Origin: CAWCWN01 sp963799245
GTDB taxonomy: Bacteria > Chloroflexota > Ktedonobacteria > Ktedonobacterales > Ktedonobacteraceae
Length of the DNA stretch: 64,000 nucleotides
NCBI GenBank assembly: GCA_963799245.1
Contig: CAWCWN010000004.1
Location: forward strand, 682,001 to 746,000
Reading direction: 5' to 3'
Both the position numbers and the translations under genes were made by a program. The notes beneath the pieces are model-generated. The model ran no database searches. It saw nothing but the letters and a program-made list of their open reading frames with translations, and was not told where the DNA came from. Positions 19,746-29,460 of this stretch are shown here, piece after piece (positions within the stretch are counted from its first letter, which is position 1; each line of letters opens with the position of its first letter).

Positions 19746-20618
19746 ATGAGTATTCTGCTTGATAACACGACACGCGTAATCGTCCAGGGCATCACCGGGC
19801 GCGAGGGACTGTATCACACCCGCAATATGCTGGCCGCGGGCACGAATGTGGTGGGGGGCACCTCTCCCGGCAAGGGCGGAACCACCGTCGAGGGTCGGCC
19901 GGTCTTCGATACTGTCGCCACAGCGAAGCAGGCCACGGCTGCCCAGGCCAGCTGTATTTTTGTGCCCCCGCCCGGGGCCGCCGATGCAATAATGGAGGCG
20001 GCCAGCGCGGGCATCGGCCTGATAGTCTGCATTACCGAGGGCATTCCTGTTATCGACATGACGCGCGCCATGCTGGTTGTACACGAGCATGGCGCGCGTC
20101 TGATCGGCCCCAACTGTCCGGGCATGTGTACTCCCGGTCAGGGGAAGATCGGCATTATCCCCTACCAGATCTTCACTCCTGGTCCGGTGGGTTTTATTTC
20201 ACGCTCCGGTACGCTGACCTATGAAGTTGTCGCCTTGCTCAGCGAGGCCGGCACCGGGCAGTCGACATGCATCGGTATCGGCGGAGACCCCATCATTGGA
20301 TCCACCTTTGTTGACTATCTCAAACTTTTCGAGGCAGATCCCACCACCAGCGCCGTGGTGATGTGTGGAGAGATCGGCGGCAGCGACGAGGAAGATGCCG
20401 CGGAGTTCATTAAATCAATGCGCAAGCCAGTCGTGGCCTTCATCTCCGGGCGCACAGCACCTCCTGGCAAACGCATGGGACACGCGGGTGCTATTATCTC
20501 TGGCAATACTGGCACCGCCCAGGGCAAGGTAGCGGCTTTACAGGCAGCCAATGTGCCCGTCGCCGACACCATCTTTGAAATACCTGACCTGGTAAAAAAA
20601 GCCATGACAACGCTGTAG
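19746..20618 (+). CDS. sucD: Succinate-CoA ligase, alpha subunit
   Basis: CoA-binding and phosphohistidine subunit of succinyl-CoA synthetase, 290 residues, typical length. The Rossmann CoA-binding domain has VQGITGREGLYHTRNMLAAG and SPGKGG. ITEGIPVIDM and GPNCPGMCTPG follow. The phosphorylated His lies in KRMGHAGAIISG. ATG at 19746 follows GGGGAAAAG. Confidence 0.96.
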   Translation: MSILLDNTTRVIVQGITGREGLYHTRNMLAAGTNVVGGTSPGKGGTTVEGRPVFDTVATAKQATAAQASCIFVPPPGAADAIMEAASAGIGLIVCITEGIPVIDMTRAMLVVHEHGARLIGPNCPGMCTPGQGKIGIIPYQIFTPGPVGFISRSGTLTYEVVALLSEAGTGQSTCIGIGGDPIIGSTFVDYLKLFEADPTTSAVVMCGEIGGSDEEDAAEFIKSMRKPVVAFISGRTAPPGKRMGHAGAIISGNTGTAQGKVAALQAANVPVADTIFEIPDLVKKAMTTL

Positions 20619-20632
20619 TAAGTCGCGGGGAT

Positions 20633-20659
20633 GTGATGGAGCTGTAACAGCTCCATCAC
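20633..20659 (+). terminator. Hairpin after sucCD
   Basis: Perfect 12-bp inverted repeat GTGATGGAGCTG/CAGCTCCATCAC around a 3-base centre (the innermost pairs must open), just after the sucD stop. No T-run follows, so it may attenuate or protect RNA ends and not fully terminate before the deacetylase gene. Confidence 0.45.
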
Positions 20660-20683
20660 ACGCTCATTGCTTAGAGGATGGAT

Positions 20684-21832
20684 ATGACTACCGCCCTGAT
20701 CTATGATCCGATCTTCTTAGAACATATGACGCCGCAGAACCATCCCGAGAGGCCGCAGCGCCTGGCGAGGGCAATCAAGGTGTTGGAGGCCCTGGAGTGG
20801 CTGCAGCGTGATGGCCTGGTAGTGCTGCCGCCGCGCGCAGCGAGCGAGGAGGAACTGGCCGCGGTCCACGATCATACGTATATCCGGCGCGTGCGCGAGG
20901 CTGCCGCTGAAGTGGCCGTACAGGAACAACAGAGAGGTCGTCAGATCCGTTTTTTTGCTACCGATACCTACGTCTCCGCCCAGTCATACGCCGCGGCCGT
21001 AAAAGCTGCCGGGGCCCCTCTGACGGCTATCGATGCCATCATGAGTGGCCAGATCAATAATGCCTACTGCCTGGTGCGCCCGCCAGGTCACCATGCTTTG
21101 CCGGACGAAGCGATGGGGTTTTGCCTGTTTAATAATGTGGCAGTCGCGGCGCGCTATGCGCTCGATCGCTACGGGCTTGAGCGGGTCATGATCATCGACT
21201 ACGACGTGCATCACGGCAATGGCACTCAGGACATCTTTTATAGCGACCCGCGCGTCCTGTATTTTTCGCTGCACCAGGCGCCCTTCTATCCCGGCACGGG
21301 CCTCTCCGACGAATGCGGCGCGGGGGCGGGGTTAGGCACGACAATAAATGTTCCGCTGCCGGCAACTACCGGCTTTGAGACGTATGAGCCCGTCTTTCGC
21401 CAGGTATTAGCGCCCGCCGCGGACCGTTTTGACCCGCAGTTTATCCTTGTTTCGGCCGGCTTTGATGCCCACTGGGATGACCCCCTTGGCCAGATGAACC
21501 TCTCCACAGCCGGCTTTGCCAGGCTAAACGGCATTATCATTGAACTAGCGCAGCAGCTCTGTGGTGGGCGCCTGGTAATGGTGCAGGAGGGAGGATATAG
21601 CCTTGATGTGATGGGGGGGGCCGTAGCGACCAGCATAAACTGGCTGCTTGGTGATGACGCCGCGGTTGATAGCCTCGGGCCGCCGCCTACTACACCCGCC
21701 TATCGCATCAATACGGATGTGCTGCTCGCGGAGCTGCGACGCATACATCACCTGACGGGGTATCGTATGCGCCACGCGCCGAAACCCGACGTCGAGCGCC
21801 TGCGGCGTGAAATCAAGGGACCGGATGCCTGA
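20684..21832 (+). CDS. Histone deacetylase family (AcuC/arginase-deacetylase fold) hydrolase
   Basis: Zinc-dependent deacetylase of the class I/II HDAC family, acting on acetyl-lysine in proteins or on acetylpolyamines. Motifs in order: NHPERPQRL, active-site pair in RPPGHHALPD, zinc ligands in DYDVHHGNGTQ and AGFDAHWDDPLG, and catalytic Tyr in QEGGYSLDVMGG. 382 residues. ATG at 20684 is preferred to ATG at 20678 because AGAGG sits six bases before it. It follows sucCD on the same strand and may regulate acetylated metabolic enzymes, which is inference. Confidence 0.93.
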   Translation: MTTALIYDPIFLEHMTPQNHPERPQRLARAIKVLEALEWLQRDGLVVLPPRAASEEELAAVHDHTYIRRVREAAAEVAVQEQQRGRQIRFFATDTYVSAQSYAAAVKAAGAPLTAIDAIMSGQINNAYCLVRPPGHHALPDEAMGFCLFNNVAVAARYALDRYGLERVMIIDYDVHHGNGTQDIFYSDPRVLYFSLHQAPFYPGTGLSDECGAGAGLGTTINVPLPATTGFETYEPVFRQVLAPAADRFDPQFILVSAGFDAHWDDPLGQMNLSTAGFARLNGIIIELAQQLCGGRLVMVQEGGYSLDVMGGAVATSINWLLGDDAAVDSLGPPPTTPAYRINTDVLLAELRRIHHLTGYRMRHAPKPDVERLRREIKGPDA

Positions 21833-21856
21833 GGGTGCCATAGCGTGAGAGGAAGC

Positions 21857-22720
21857 ATGTCGCACAGCTTAGAAGAGATTCGCCTGCTAACCATAGATGA
21901 CATTTCACGAGTCAGGCATCTGCTACAAACTTCTGAATATATCTATCAACGCTTCACGCAGGAAGAGCTGGCCACAATTCTTACCCATTATCCAGCTCTG
22001 GGTACCTTTAGCGCTTCCTCTTTACGCAGCTTTATTCTTACCCAGACGGTCCACGCGCCCTGCGCCTGGATAGCCGGCTTCTGCGTCAGCTGGACCGAGA
22101 GCAGGGCATACGCCAGGTTACTCGCGCGCCAACTGGAACATCTGGCTCCTCGCCTGATCGCGCTCGGCGTGCGCTATCTCCACTATTCAGGCAACGATAT
22201 GGAGAACGATTGGCTGCGAGGCGCCCTGCTCATGCAGTCTTTTCTTCCCTACCGCCTGCTGTATGCCTACGATAAGTATGACCACTCCATTCCGACGGCA
22301 GGCAATCAGCAGGTCATTATCCGTGTGCTTGAAACGCGCGACATCCCGCACCTCCTTCCTATCGAGGAGGCCTGTTTCGAGGAACTCTGGCGCTACGACG
22401 AACTCGCGTTTCGCGACATCGCCTCATCGCACCCCTATTTTAGGGTAGCAGAACTGGGCGGCAGGCTTGTGGGCTACCAGTTTAACGCGGTCGATGGGCA
22501 GTCCGGTTACCTCATACGCATCGCCGTTCATCCATCCGTCAGGGGCCGGGGTATTGGGGCCCGCCTGATGGCGGAGGCCGTGCGTTATTTTGAGCGCGCA
22601 CAGGTGACTCGCATTATGCTCAATACCCAGGAAGATAACATCTACGCCCACCGCCTCTACGAATGGTTTGGCTTTGTTCGCCAGCCGCAAATTGGCTTTG
22701 TCCTGCGCAAATCGCTGTAG
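21857..22720 (+). CDS. GNAT family N-acetyltransferase, two-domain
   Basis: Acetyl-CoA-dependent N-acetyltransferase of unknown substrate. About 287 residues from ATG 21857, which has AGAGGAAG directly upstream; the GTG at 21845 is less likely. The C-terminal half holds a full GNAT acetyl-CoA site (RIAVHPSVRGRGIGARLM) and the late motif YAHRLYEWFGFV. The N-terminal half looks like a degenerate second GNAT fold. It follows the deacetylase by 24 bp, so acetylation and deacetylation genes are coupled. Confidence 0.85.
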   Translation: MSHSLEEIRLLTIDDISRVRHLLQTSEYIYQRFTQEELATILTHYPALGTFSASSLRSFILTQTVHAPCAWIAGFCVSWTESRAYARLLARQLEHLAPRLIALGVRYLHYSGNDMENDWLRGALLMQSFLPYRLLYAYDKYDHSIPTAGNQQVIIRVLETRDIPHLLPIEEACFEELWRYDELAFRDIASSHPYFRVAELGGRLVGYQFNAVDGQSGYLIRIAVHPSVRGRGIGARLMAEAVRYFERAQVTRIMLNTQEDNIYAHRLYEWFGFVRQPQIGFVLRKSL

Positions 22721-22725
22721 GCGCA

Positions 22726-24639
22726 TCATACCAATCCCAGCAGCGTCCATACATCAAGAGGAGCAGCTTTGTTCTTGACCTGTAAGGGAGGCAGCTTCGA
22801 TGCCAGCACCTTCTGCCGCACCCATAAAAAGGTCGAGTGATTTAAAAAGATATTGTTATCGATGGCATTCTGCTGCAGGCGAGCGGCAACATTGACAGCA
22901 TCACCGATGGCCGTGTAGTTCTGTATACGTCCCTTTGAACCAAGGTTGCCCACGACGGCAAGGCCTGTGTTCACGCCAAAGCCAAAGGCGATGGGCGTAT
23001 CCTGTGGGTGTTCAAGCTGATATTTCTGGATGGCCTTGCGCATATTCCAGGCGGCGCGTACCGCGCGTAGAGCATGGTCTTCCTGTGCCAGGGGAGCATT
23101 AAAAATCGCCATCAGGGCATCGCCCATGAATGCAGTCAGCGTCCCCTCTTCATGCCAGATCTCCTCAACCATAATCTCGAGGTAGGTATTGAGCAGGTTC
23201 ATCACTTTTTCAGGCGCCATGTTTTCGCCCAGGCGCGTATACCCACGGATATCGGCAAAGACCACGGAGATCTCCTTGGTTTCTCCACCCAGATTTAAGG
23301 CCATGGGGTCGCAAATCAACTGTTGCACGACATTGGGGTGCACGTAGCGCTCAAAAATGCGGCGAATCTGGCGCGCCTGGGCCTCCGAACGCTTCAATTC
23401 AGTACGATCATCTATTACAAGAGCCATACCAATATGCGCGTTTTGCGTATCCCTCAAGGCGGAGACATAGAAGTTGAGGCTGACATCACCCACCCCAGGT
23501 ATCTCACAATCGACGGAATTTGTGACCATAGTGCCGTGTTCATGAGAGGATCTGGCATCCTGCAATAACTCGATCAGCCCAACCTGCGGCCGCGCCCTGA
23601 AGGCCTCCTCATAAGGCCTGCCGACGGCCGTTCTGGGGTCGATCCGCAGGATCGTGGCCGCCGCCTCATTAAATGTGGTAATGACACCCGCCGAATCGGT
23701 CGTGACCACCCCATTCGCGATCGACGCAAAGATATTGTCCATATATTGCTTATCTTCGTTGACCTTGCGTATGGTTTTATTCAGGTCAGCGAACAGGCGG
23801 GCGTTATCGATGGCAATGGCCGCCTGGTGACAAAAGGCCAACAGAAGTTCACGGTGCTTGGGTCCAAAGAGGTTGGCGTTAATGCGGCTATCAACATAGA
23901 CGGCGCCGATGCAGTGATTACGGACGACCAGCGGCGCACACATAATAGAGCGGATGCCATACGCCATAATGCTTTCCTGGCCCCTGAGGGCCTCATCCAG
24001 TTGGGCATCGTCGGTCAGGACGGGCTCACGCGTTTGCACAACGCGCTTGACCGTACTGCGGCTATTTCTGTAGGCACTTCTATCAATGGTCTGGCCCGTC
24101 TTATCAAGCGCGATCGTAAAAGCAAGCTCATCGGTATGGGGGTCGACCAGGGCGAGAAAGCCGCGTTCCGCGTTGACGAAGCCTATTACTTGCTCCATTA
24201 CCAGTTTTAGCACTTTATCAAATTCAAGGGTTGAGTTGAGGATACGCGCGATATCGTAGAGGGTCTCCAGCTCGTTGCGTTCGCGTTTGAGGGTGCTGAT
24301 GCTCGAGGTCAGAACCTCTCGCTCGCGCTCAAACGGCGCGGCCACGTGTCCTTCCCTGCCTGTTTTCGCTGACAATACCTGCAGGATGCGCTGGATGGCC
24401 TGATTGAGGCGCCCCAATTCAAGATCGGCAAGACGGCTCACGTGCAGGGTATCGATAAGCAGGCGAATGCGCGGGTCACTGCTGTCGCTGGCATATTTTC
24501 CTTCAACGGCGATCTCGACTCTGGAGGTCTGCTCGTGGAGCGTGCGCGAAATACGTAGCAATGTTTCGCTGATCGAGCGTAAGTCGTTACTGGCCTTCCC
24601 TAGCTGATCATCAGGCGCTGGTACTGGTAATGCGGTCAA
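22726..24639 (-). CDS. Class III adenylate/guanylate cyclase with GAF and PAS domains
   Basis: Makes cyclic nucleotide in response to signals sensed by its N-terminal domains. About 637 residues from TTG 24639, chosen for GGAGGG six bases upstream; an upstream in-frame start at 24696 has no such site. Order: coiled coil (1-130), GAF (about 135-290), PAS (about 305-425, ANGVVTTDSAGVITTFNEAA), cyclase domain (about 450-625). The latter shows VVFADIRGYTRL, FMGDALMAIFNAP, FGFGVNTGLAVVGN and YTAIGDAVNVAARLQ; both metal-binding Asp are present. Convergent with the GNAT gene. Confidence 0.93.
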   Translation of the reverse strand: MTALPVPAPDDQLGKASNDLRSISETLLRISRTLHEQTSRVEIAVEGKYASDSSDPRIRLLIDTLHVSRLADLELGRLNQAIQRILQVLSAKTGREGHVAAPFEREREVLTSSISTLKRERNELETLYDIARILNSTLEFDKVLKLVMEQVIGFVNAERGFLALVDPHTDELAFTIALDKTGQTIDRSAYRNSRSTVKRVVQTREPVLTDDAQLDEALRGQESIMAYGIRSIMCAPLVVRNHCIGAVYVDSRINANLFGPKHRELLLAFCHQAAIAIDNARLFADLNKTIRKVNEDKQYMDNIFASIANGVVTTDSAGVITTFNEAAATILRIDPRTAVGRPYEEAFRARPQVGLIELLQDARSSHEHGTMVTNSVDCEIPGVGDVSLNFYVSALRDTQNAHIGMALVIDDRTELKRSEAQARQIRRIFERYVHPNVVQQLICDPMALNLGGETKEISVVFADIRGYTRLGENMAPEKVMNLLNTYLEIMVEEIWHEEGTLTAFMGDALMAIFNAPLAQEDHALRAVRAAWNMRKAIQKYQLEHPQDTPIAFGFGVNTGLAVVGNLGSKGRIQNYTAIGDAVNVAARLQQNAIDNNIFLNHSTFLWVRQKVLASKLPPLQVKNKAAPLDVWTLLGLV

Positions 24640-24696
24640 ACAAATCCCTCCATCCTTATAAGCACTATACGCACATAAGCAAACCGTCGCTTGCAC

Positions 24697-24964
24697 TCTT
24701 TGCCATGCGCTGGTCAGGCCGCTAATACCCAGCTTCGTTCAGTTATTATCTATTACCTCATTACCTCTCCCCCCGCAGAGGGTGCCCGGAGAGGTAATAA
24801 GGGTGGTGTCTAGCCTCGGGTCTAGCGACGGGCTCCCTTTTGGCGGGCTGAACACAAGGTCATATTAAGCAAGGAGAGAGCATAAAAAAGGCAGGGCATG
24901 CATCTCTCTATAGCATAAAGACGTTTACGCCCTTCAATTATACCACAGCTCATTTCGCCGCGAA
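24697..24964. other. Intergenic region with hairpin and a shared short repeat
   Basis: A 10-bp inverted repeat TTACCTCTCC/GGAGAGGTAA lies at 24761-24797. GCTCCCTTTTGGCG at 24832-24845 recurs at 48976-48989 and, inverted, at 49014-49027. No gene seen. Confidence 0.5.
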
Positions 24965-25864
24965 CTAGACTCCGTACTCGCGCAGGTAAGTGGTAAATGA
25001 GAACGGTGTAAAAGCGAAGTCGCGCTCGACGCTATTCAAGTCAGTTATATTATCGAAGCTAAAGAGGGTCAAGGCGGCCTTCGTCAGAGGAGGCCTGGGC
25101 AGAACCGCCTCCATTACCGCTGCGCCCACCCCGACCAGCGCGGTAGGAGCCACAGCCTTTATTCGAGTTTTATGCATGGTACGCATCAGCTCATCAATTA
25201 CCTGGGTAAAGGAATAGTAGGCGGGGCCGCCGATAGTATACGTATGCTTCGTCGTACGCGCCGGGTCGTGCAGAACATGCAGTATCACCGTTACAACGTC
25301 CTCGACATAGATAGGTTGGAACATGACCTTGCCGCCGCCAATCAGGGGCACCACGGGTGCAGAACGAATGAGGTCCGCCAGTCCCTTGATAAAGGGCGCA
25401 TCTTTACCGAACAGCACCGAGGGCTGAATAATCGTCCAGGCCAGGCCGCTCTCTTTGAGCATTTTCTCGGCCAGGTAGCGACCCTGCATATAGCTCCCCG
25501 GCTTATCGGCTTTGGTACCGAGCCCGCTCATTTCGATCATCCTGGTTACGCCAGCCGCCTGCGCGGCTTTAATCAGGTTGGCAGTACCCTGGACATTCGT
25601 TTCTTCGTAGTGGTTGCCCGGTGCTTCTTTGTGATCGGCGGTAATGAAGGCGGCATGGACGATGGTGTCAACACCCTGCACAGCGGCCTTCAGGGTTTCT
25701 GGCCGGGTCGTATCGCCCTGGACAAGTTCAATCTTGCCCGCGGGAAAGAGACTCGCCGCGCGCTGGACATCCCGTACCAGCAAACGTGGCCGTTCCCCCT
25801 CTTCAACCAGGCGGTTGGTAAGATGGCGTCCGATATAGCCCGCCGCGCCAGTAATAAGTAGCAT
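24965..25864 (-). CDS. NAD(P)-dependent epimerase/dehydratase family protein
   Basis: Extended/atypical SDR, similar to the NDUFA9/NmrA-like group. 299 residues. The N-terminal Rossmann motif ITGAAGYIGRHL binds NAD(P). VQGDTTRPETLKAAV and the DTIVHAAFIT strand follow, then YMQGRYLAEKML in place of the classic YxxxK, typical of non-canonical members. Substrate cannot be inferred. ATG at 25864 has GAGGAGGG upstream. Flanked by large intergenic gaps, probably monocistronic. Confidence 0.88.
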   Translation of the reverse strand: MLLITGAAGYIGRHLTNRLVEEGERPRLLVRDVQRAASLFPAGKIELVQGDTTRPETLKAAVQGVDTIVHAAFITADHKEAPGNHYEETNVQGTANLIKAAQAAGVTRMIEMSGLGTKADKPGSYMQGRYLAEKMLKESGLAWTIIQPSVLFGKDAPFIKGLADLIRSAPVVPLIGGGKVMFQPIYVEDVVTVILHVLHDPARTTKHTYTIGGPAYYSFTQVIDELMRTMHKTRIKAVAPTALVGVGAAVMEAVLPRPPLTKAALTLFSFDNITDLNSVERDFAFTPFSFTTYLREYGV

Positions 25865-26104
25865 ATGGCCCTCCTCTTGGTGCTAATAGTTTTCTCCTCA
25901 AATGTGTCTCAGTGCTGAGACGCCCGCAACCTTAAAATCAAGTGATGCTTCTTTGTACATAGCTTCTCTCTAGCCCACACATCAAGTAAATTTGAAGATG
26001 TATCTTATCAACAGTATAAGTCAAAACAGCTGCAAAATAGAGAGTGCAGGGGTATATAAACAAAGGTGAGCGGGCTCATGCCATAGAGCGGGCGGCGTAA
26101 GACG

Positions 26105-28495
26105 CTAGCGCAAAGACTCTGGAGGCAGCAGAATGCGCACGCTGACGCCTTCGCCAGGGGCGCTTTTAACGGTCAAACTGCCGCCGGTAATAGCGAGCAG
26201 CGCGCTATGCGTGAGCAGGCCGCCACCGGTGCCGCCGGTCGCGCCGCTGATGGAGATAATGCCGACGCCGTCATCAACGACGATGACCTCCAGATAGGGG
26301 TCATCGCGATTGCAGGCAGCCTTGAGCGTCAGGCGCAGGCGGCGATGTACGTCTGCGCCGCGCGCGTGCCGGGCGGCATTGCGCAGAGCCTCCTGCACGG
26401 CGGCGAATATCAGCTCGGCAATGGCCGGGGGGGTGACTTCGTCAATGCAGGCGGCGGTCTCTTCACTCACGCACCACTCGACCTCGTCGAAAGCATGCTG
26501 AAAATCTTGCTCCAGCATGGTATGGATGGCATGCATCAGCCCATCGCGTTCCAGGCGATGGGGAGCGCTGGGCGCTGTGGCACGCATCAATGCGGCCAGG
26601 CGGCGATGCGCATCGCTAATCAAATCAACGGCCTCGCGCAGAACCGCCTGGGGGGGAGTGGCGTCCGTCTCGCAGCGGAGCATAGAGGTGGGAGGCGCAT
26701 CGAGGTATCCCCGCAGTGTTTCCAGGCGCAACAGAGCCAGGTGCATCTGTGGCAGGATATCATCATGTAAGATGCGACGGTGCTGAGCCCCCAGGAGTTT
26801 GACATCCACGATGCGTCGACGCAGCAGCCCGGCAACGGCCTGCATAGCTTCATGGTCACCCAGGGTATCGAGAATTCGCTGACCACAGGCACGAGCAAGG
26901 TCCATATCCTCATCGGTAAAGGCTCCCCCATCCTGGCGCGGGCCGAGATAGAGCATGGCTACCAGGCCAAGCTCGTCGTAAATCGGCAGCATCCAGCAGA
27001 TAGCCAGCAGCCCATTGCTGCGAATGCGTATGCGCATTGGAGCAGGCTGCCCCGTGTTGCTCACAAGCTGAGAGCCTTTGCTGGCCATAAGACTGATCGC
27101 AACGGTCAGATCTTCCTCATTCACACCCTGCGGCCAGCGGTAGTTAAAACTATGCCGTACAGGTCCCGCAACCACGACCAGGCGGGCCCACTGCACCGCC
27201 AGGACATCCCTGCATAAATGCGAAAAGAGGGCCTCCAGCCCCTGTTCGGTCTTTGCCAGGTCCGTGTTCAGCCAGTGGCGCACATTGGTGCTGCGCATCA
27301 ATGGCCCCAGCAGGGCGATATAGCGATCATGGGCAGTATAGCTGCTCCATGTGAAGAGGGCGTAGACACCGGTTGCCAGGGAGGTAATCAGCAGGAGGCC
27401 TCCCAGGCCGCAATGTGTAAACGCCACAAGCAGCGCTATAAAAATGGCCACCGTCGTCGCCACAATCACGATACCTCGCCACTGCTCAAAGAAGCCGCGC
27501 CGCGCCAGCGGCCGTTCGATGAGAATACCATGGCGTACAATGGAGTAACCGACAAGCAGGATAATGACCGCGACCGCGCCGGTCGCGAAGGTATCAAGCA
27601 GCAACAAATTCAAAGGGATGCTGTTCATGGGCAGCCTTACGGGCCCCGCCGCATCCAGGTAGCGCTGCACGCCAAAGGCGTCAACTATGGATCCAATGCC
27701 CAGCACGCCGAGCGTCGTCGTCAGACCTACCATCAGGACGGCGGCAAAAAACAGTCCCGGGCGCGCCAGGTACCAGGAAAGTACGGGCTCCTCCTGTAGC
27801 TCTGGATCGGCCGGATCATCCCAGAATGCCCTGGAGAGCTCCTGCCGCAGCGTCCTTGCTTTTTCTTCAGCGGGCCTGGCAAAGAGGGCGCGCCAGAAAG
27901 CGCGCGCGAGGCGGTTAATGCGCCCAAGCGTAAACCATGGCCCGATCGCGCAGAAGGTTACATAGCAGAGAAAGATAATCGGCACAAGCACAGATACCGA
28001 CAGGAGTCCGGTCCCGCGATCTGCGAAGAGGTCGCCATAGGCCAGCAGGCTCAGTGTGCCGCTAAAGGTGAAGGTTGAACGATAGATGATGAGCAGAACC
28101 AGAATGGATAGACCTAGAACGCCACTACTGAAAAGCAGCGCCGGGCGACGCTGGCGCCAGCTTTTTTTGATGAGGGCGGCATAGTACAGGCCAATAGCAA
28201 ACCAGATATAGGGGACGCTGATGGCGGGTAGCCAGATAAGACGCCATAAAAAGTCCGGGGAGGTAATTCCGCTGGCCCCTCTGAGCGGGCTGGTGATCAG
28301 GAGCGCATGGATAAAGAAAAATAAGGCCGAGAAGCTCAAACCGACAACGCCCAGGCGGGTAATCCAGGCGCGCCTGTCGCCGTTTAACCAGACCGTGAGG
28401 GCCAGCCAGAGAAAGGTGACGATGTTAAAGGTGGAGAGCGCCAGAACTAATGTCTGTAGAAAGTCTACAGGTTCAAGAAAGGCCTGCAGCGACAT
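26105..28495 (-). CDS. Membrane histidine kinase, NarX/HisKA_3 type with GAF domain
   Basis: Sensor kinase paired with the response regulator directly upstream (stop of one and ATG of the other one base apart). 796 residues from ATG 28495; a longer frame start at 28558 overlaps the regulator. Eight or so membrane helices fill residues 10-400, a GAF-like domain follows (about 410-550). The phosphoacceptor helix is QHRRILHDDILPQMHLAL. The HATPase has the N-box QEALRNAARHA, VVDDGVGI and GGTGGGLLTHSALL. Ligand unknown. Confidence 0.9.
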   Translation of the reverse strand: MSLQAFLEPVDFLQTLVLALSTFNIVTFLWLALTVWLNGDRRAWITRLGVVGLSFSALFFFIHALLITSPLRGASGITSPDFLWRLIWLPAISVPYIWFAIGLYYAALIKKSWRQRRPALLFSSGVLGLSILVLLIIYRSTFTFSGTLSLLAYGDLFADRGTGLLSVSVLVPIIFLCYVTFCAIGPWFTLGRINRLARAFWRALFARPAEEKARTLRQELSRAFWDDPADPELQEEPVLSWYLARPGLFFAAVLMVGLTTTLGVLGIGSIVDAFGVQRYLDAAGPVRLPMNSIPLNLLLLDTFATGAVAVIILLVGYSIVRHGILIERPLARRGFFEQWRGIVIVATTVAIFIALLVAFTHCGLGGLLLITSLATGVYALFTWSSYTAHDRYIALLGPLMRSTNVRHWLNTDLAKTEQGLEALFSHLCRDVLAVQWARLVVVAGPVRHSFNYRWPQGVNEEDLTVAISLMASKGSQLVSNTGQPAPMRIRIRSNGLLAICWMLPIYDELGLVAMLYLGPRQDGGAFTDEDMDLARACGQRILDTLGDHEAMQAVAGLLRRRIVDVKLLGAQHRRILHDDILPQMHLALLRLETLRGYLDAPPTSMLRCETDATPPQAVLREAVDLISDAHRRLAALMRATAPSAPHRLERDGLMHAIHTMLEQDFQHAFDEVEWCVSEETAACIDEVTPPAIAELIFAAVQEALRNAARHARGADVHRRLRLTLKAACNRDDPYLEVIVVDDGVGIISISGATGGTGGGLLTHSALLAITGGSLTVKSAPGEGVSVRILLPPESLR

Positions 28496-28496
28496 C

Positions 28497-29264
28497 TTAT
28501 TCCTCTTTGTAGAGGGGAATCCATTCACCCCGACGATCCTGGATGAGGGCGGCTCCATTCTCGTCCCAGATTATCATGCGGTTCTGCGTATAAATGAGCG
28601 TGGCCCGCGCCCGCGCGACTTTATCATCGACGGCCGTTTCACTTAAACCCCAGGCGGCATAGATACGTCCGTTGGTGCGACTGACAGCGCGTTTATCGTG
28701 CAGGTTGAGGCGCGCGGCTACCTGCTCATTGGTCATCCCCTGAGCAACCAGTTCAGCTACCCGCAGTTCATTGGGCTCAAGCAGAGCGCGGGGAGATTGC
28801 GCGTCCAGTTCACGTACCTCCTGCACCCTGTCCTCGATTTCAGGATCAACCAGGCTGCGGCCGTTGATGGCGTCACGCAGCAGCGGCAGCAGCATAGCGG
28901 GCAGGAGGTAGTTGCTCTTGCGTACATAGGCGTAGTGGGTCAAAATACCGGCGGCGCGAAACTCGCGGTAATATTCATCATCGTCCTGAATGGAATAGAA
29001 GACGACGGGCATACGCGGGCGCTCACGACGGATAGCTACAGCGGCGCCTACTCCGCTCATGGCGTTGCGCCCGGCCTGCGGATCCTGCAACTGCACATCC
29101 ATCAGGATAACATCCATATCCAGCTCAAGCGCGCGCGCCACCGCTTCGCGCCCGGTGGCCGCCTCATCAACGACATGGATGCTCCCCATCGCCTCCAGGC
29201 CTTCGCGCAGGGCTTTGCGCAGCGGTCCATGATCATCAACCAGCAGTAATTTTATACTCGCCAT
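28497..29264 (-). CDS. Response regulator, receiver plus LuxR-like HTH
   Basis: DNA-binding partner of the kinase encoded next. The receiver domain starts KLLLVDDHGPLRKAL, with phosphoacceptor Asp in DVILMDVQL. The HTH (about 165-215) contains EPNELRVAELVAQGMTNEQV, then NLHDKRAVSRTNGRIY, like NarL/LuxR. Start ATG 29264 has GGAG 12 bases upstream; TTG at 29282 is an alternative. About 40 residues after the HTH are of unknown role. Confidence 0.9.
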   Translation of the reverse strand: MASIKLLLVDDHGPLRKALREGLEAMGSIHVVDEAATGREAVARALELDMDVILMDVQLQDPQAGRNAMSGVGAAVAIRRERPRMPVVFYSIQDDDEYYREFRAAGILTHYAYVRKSNYLLPAMLLPLLRDAINGRSLVDPEIEDRVQEVRELDAQSPRALLEPNELRVAELVAQGMTNEQVAARLNLHDKRAVSRTNGRIYAAWGLSETAVDDKVARARATLIYTQNRMIIWDENGAALIQDRRGEWIPLYKEE

Positions 29265-29460
29265 AATCGTAGCCTGCTCCAATGAGCTTTAGTATGTTCA
29301 CACCTTTCTAGAATATACCAATTTCTCGGGTATGTACATAGGTTCTGTGTGCGTGCTCTGGCATCCTCTGGTTCACTTTTGAGCCTTTGCGCTCATGGCG
29401 TGACGAGATACTTGAGAGGCGGTGACTGGTCGCCAGGGCAATGAGCAAAGCGGGATAGCA

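Noticed and set aside
19332..20090. Long minus-strand frame over sucC/sucD
   Set aside because: Antisense to two well-supported genes; its sequence has no family signature and reflects GC-rich codon bias.
25172..25861. Plus-strand frame opposite the epimerase
   Set aside because: Shadow of the conserved Rossmann-fold gene; no ribosome site.
26207..27799. Plus-strand frames opposite the histidine kinase
   Set aside because: Shadows of a kinase gene with clear motifs on the other strand.
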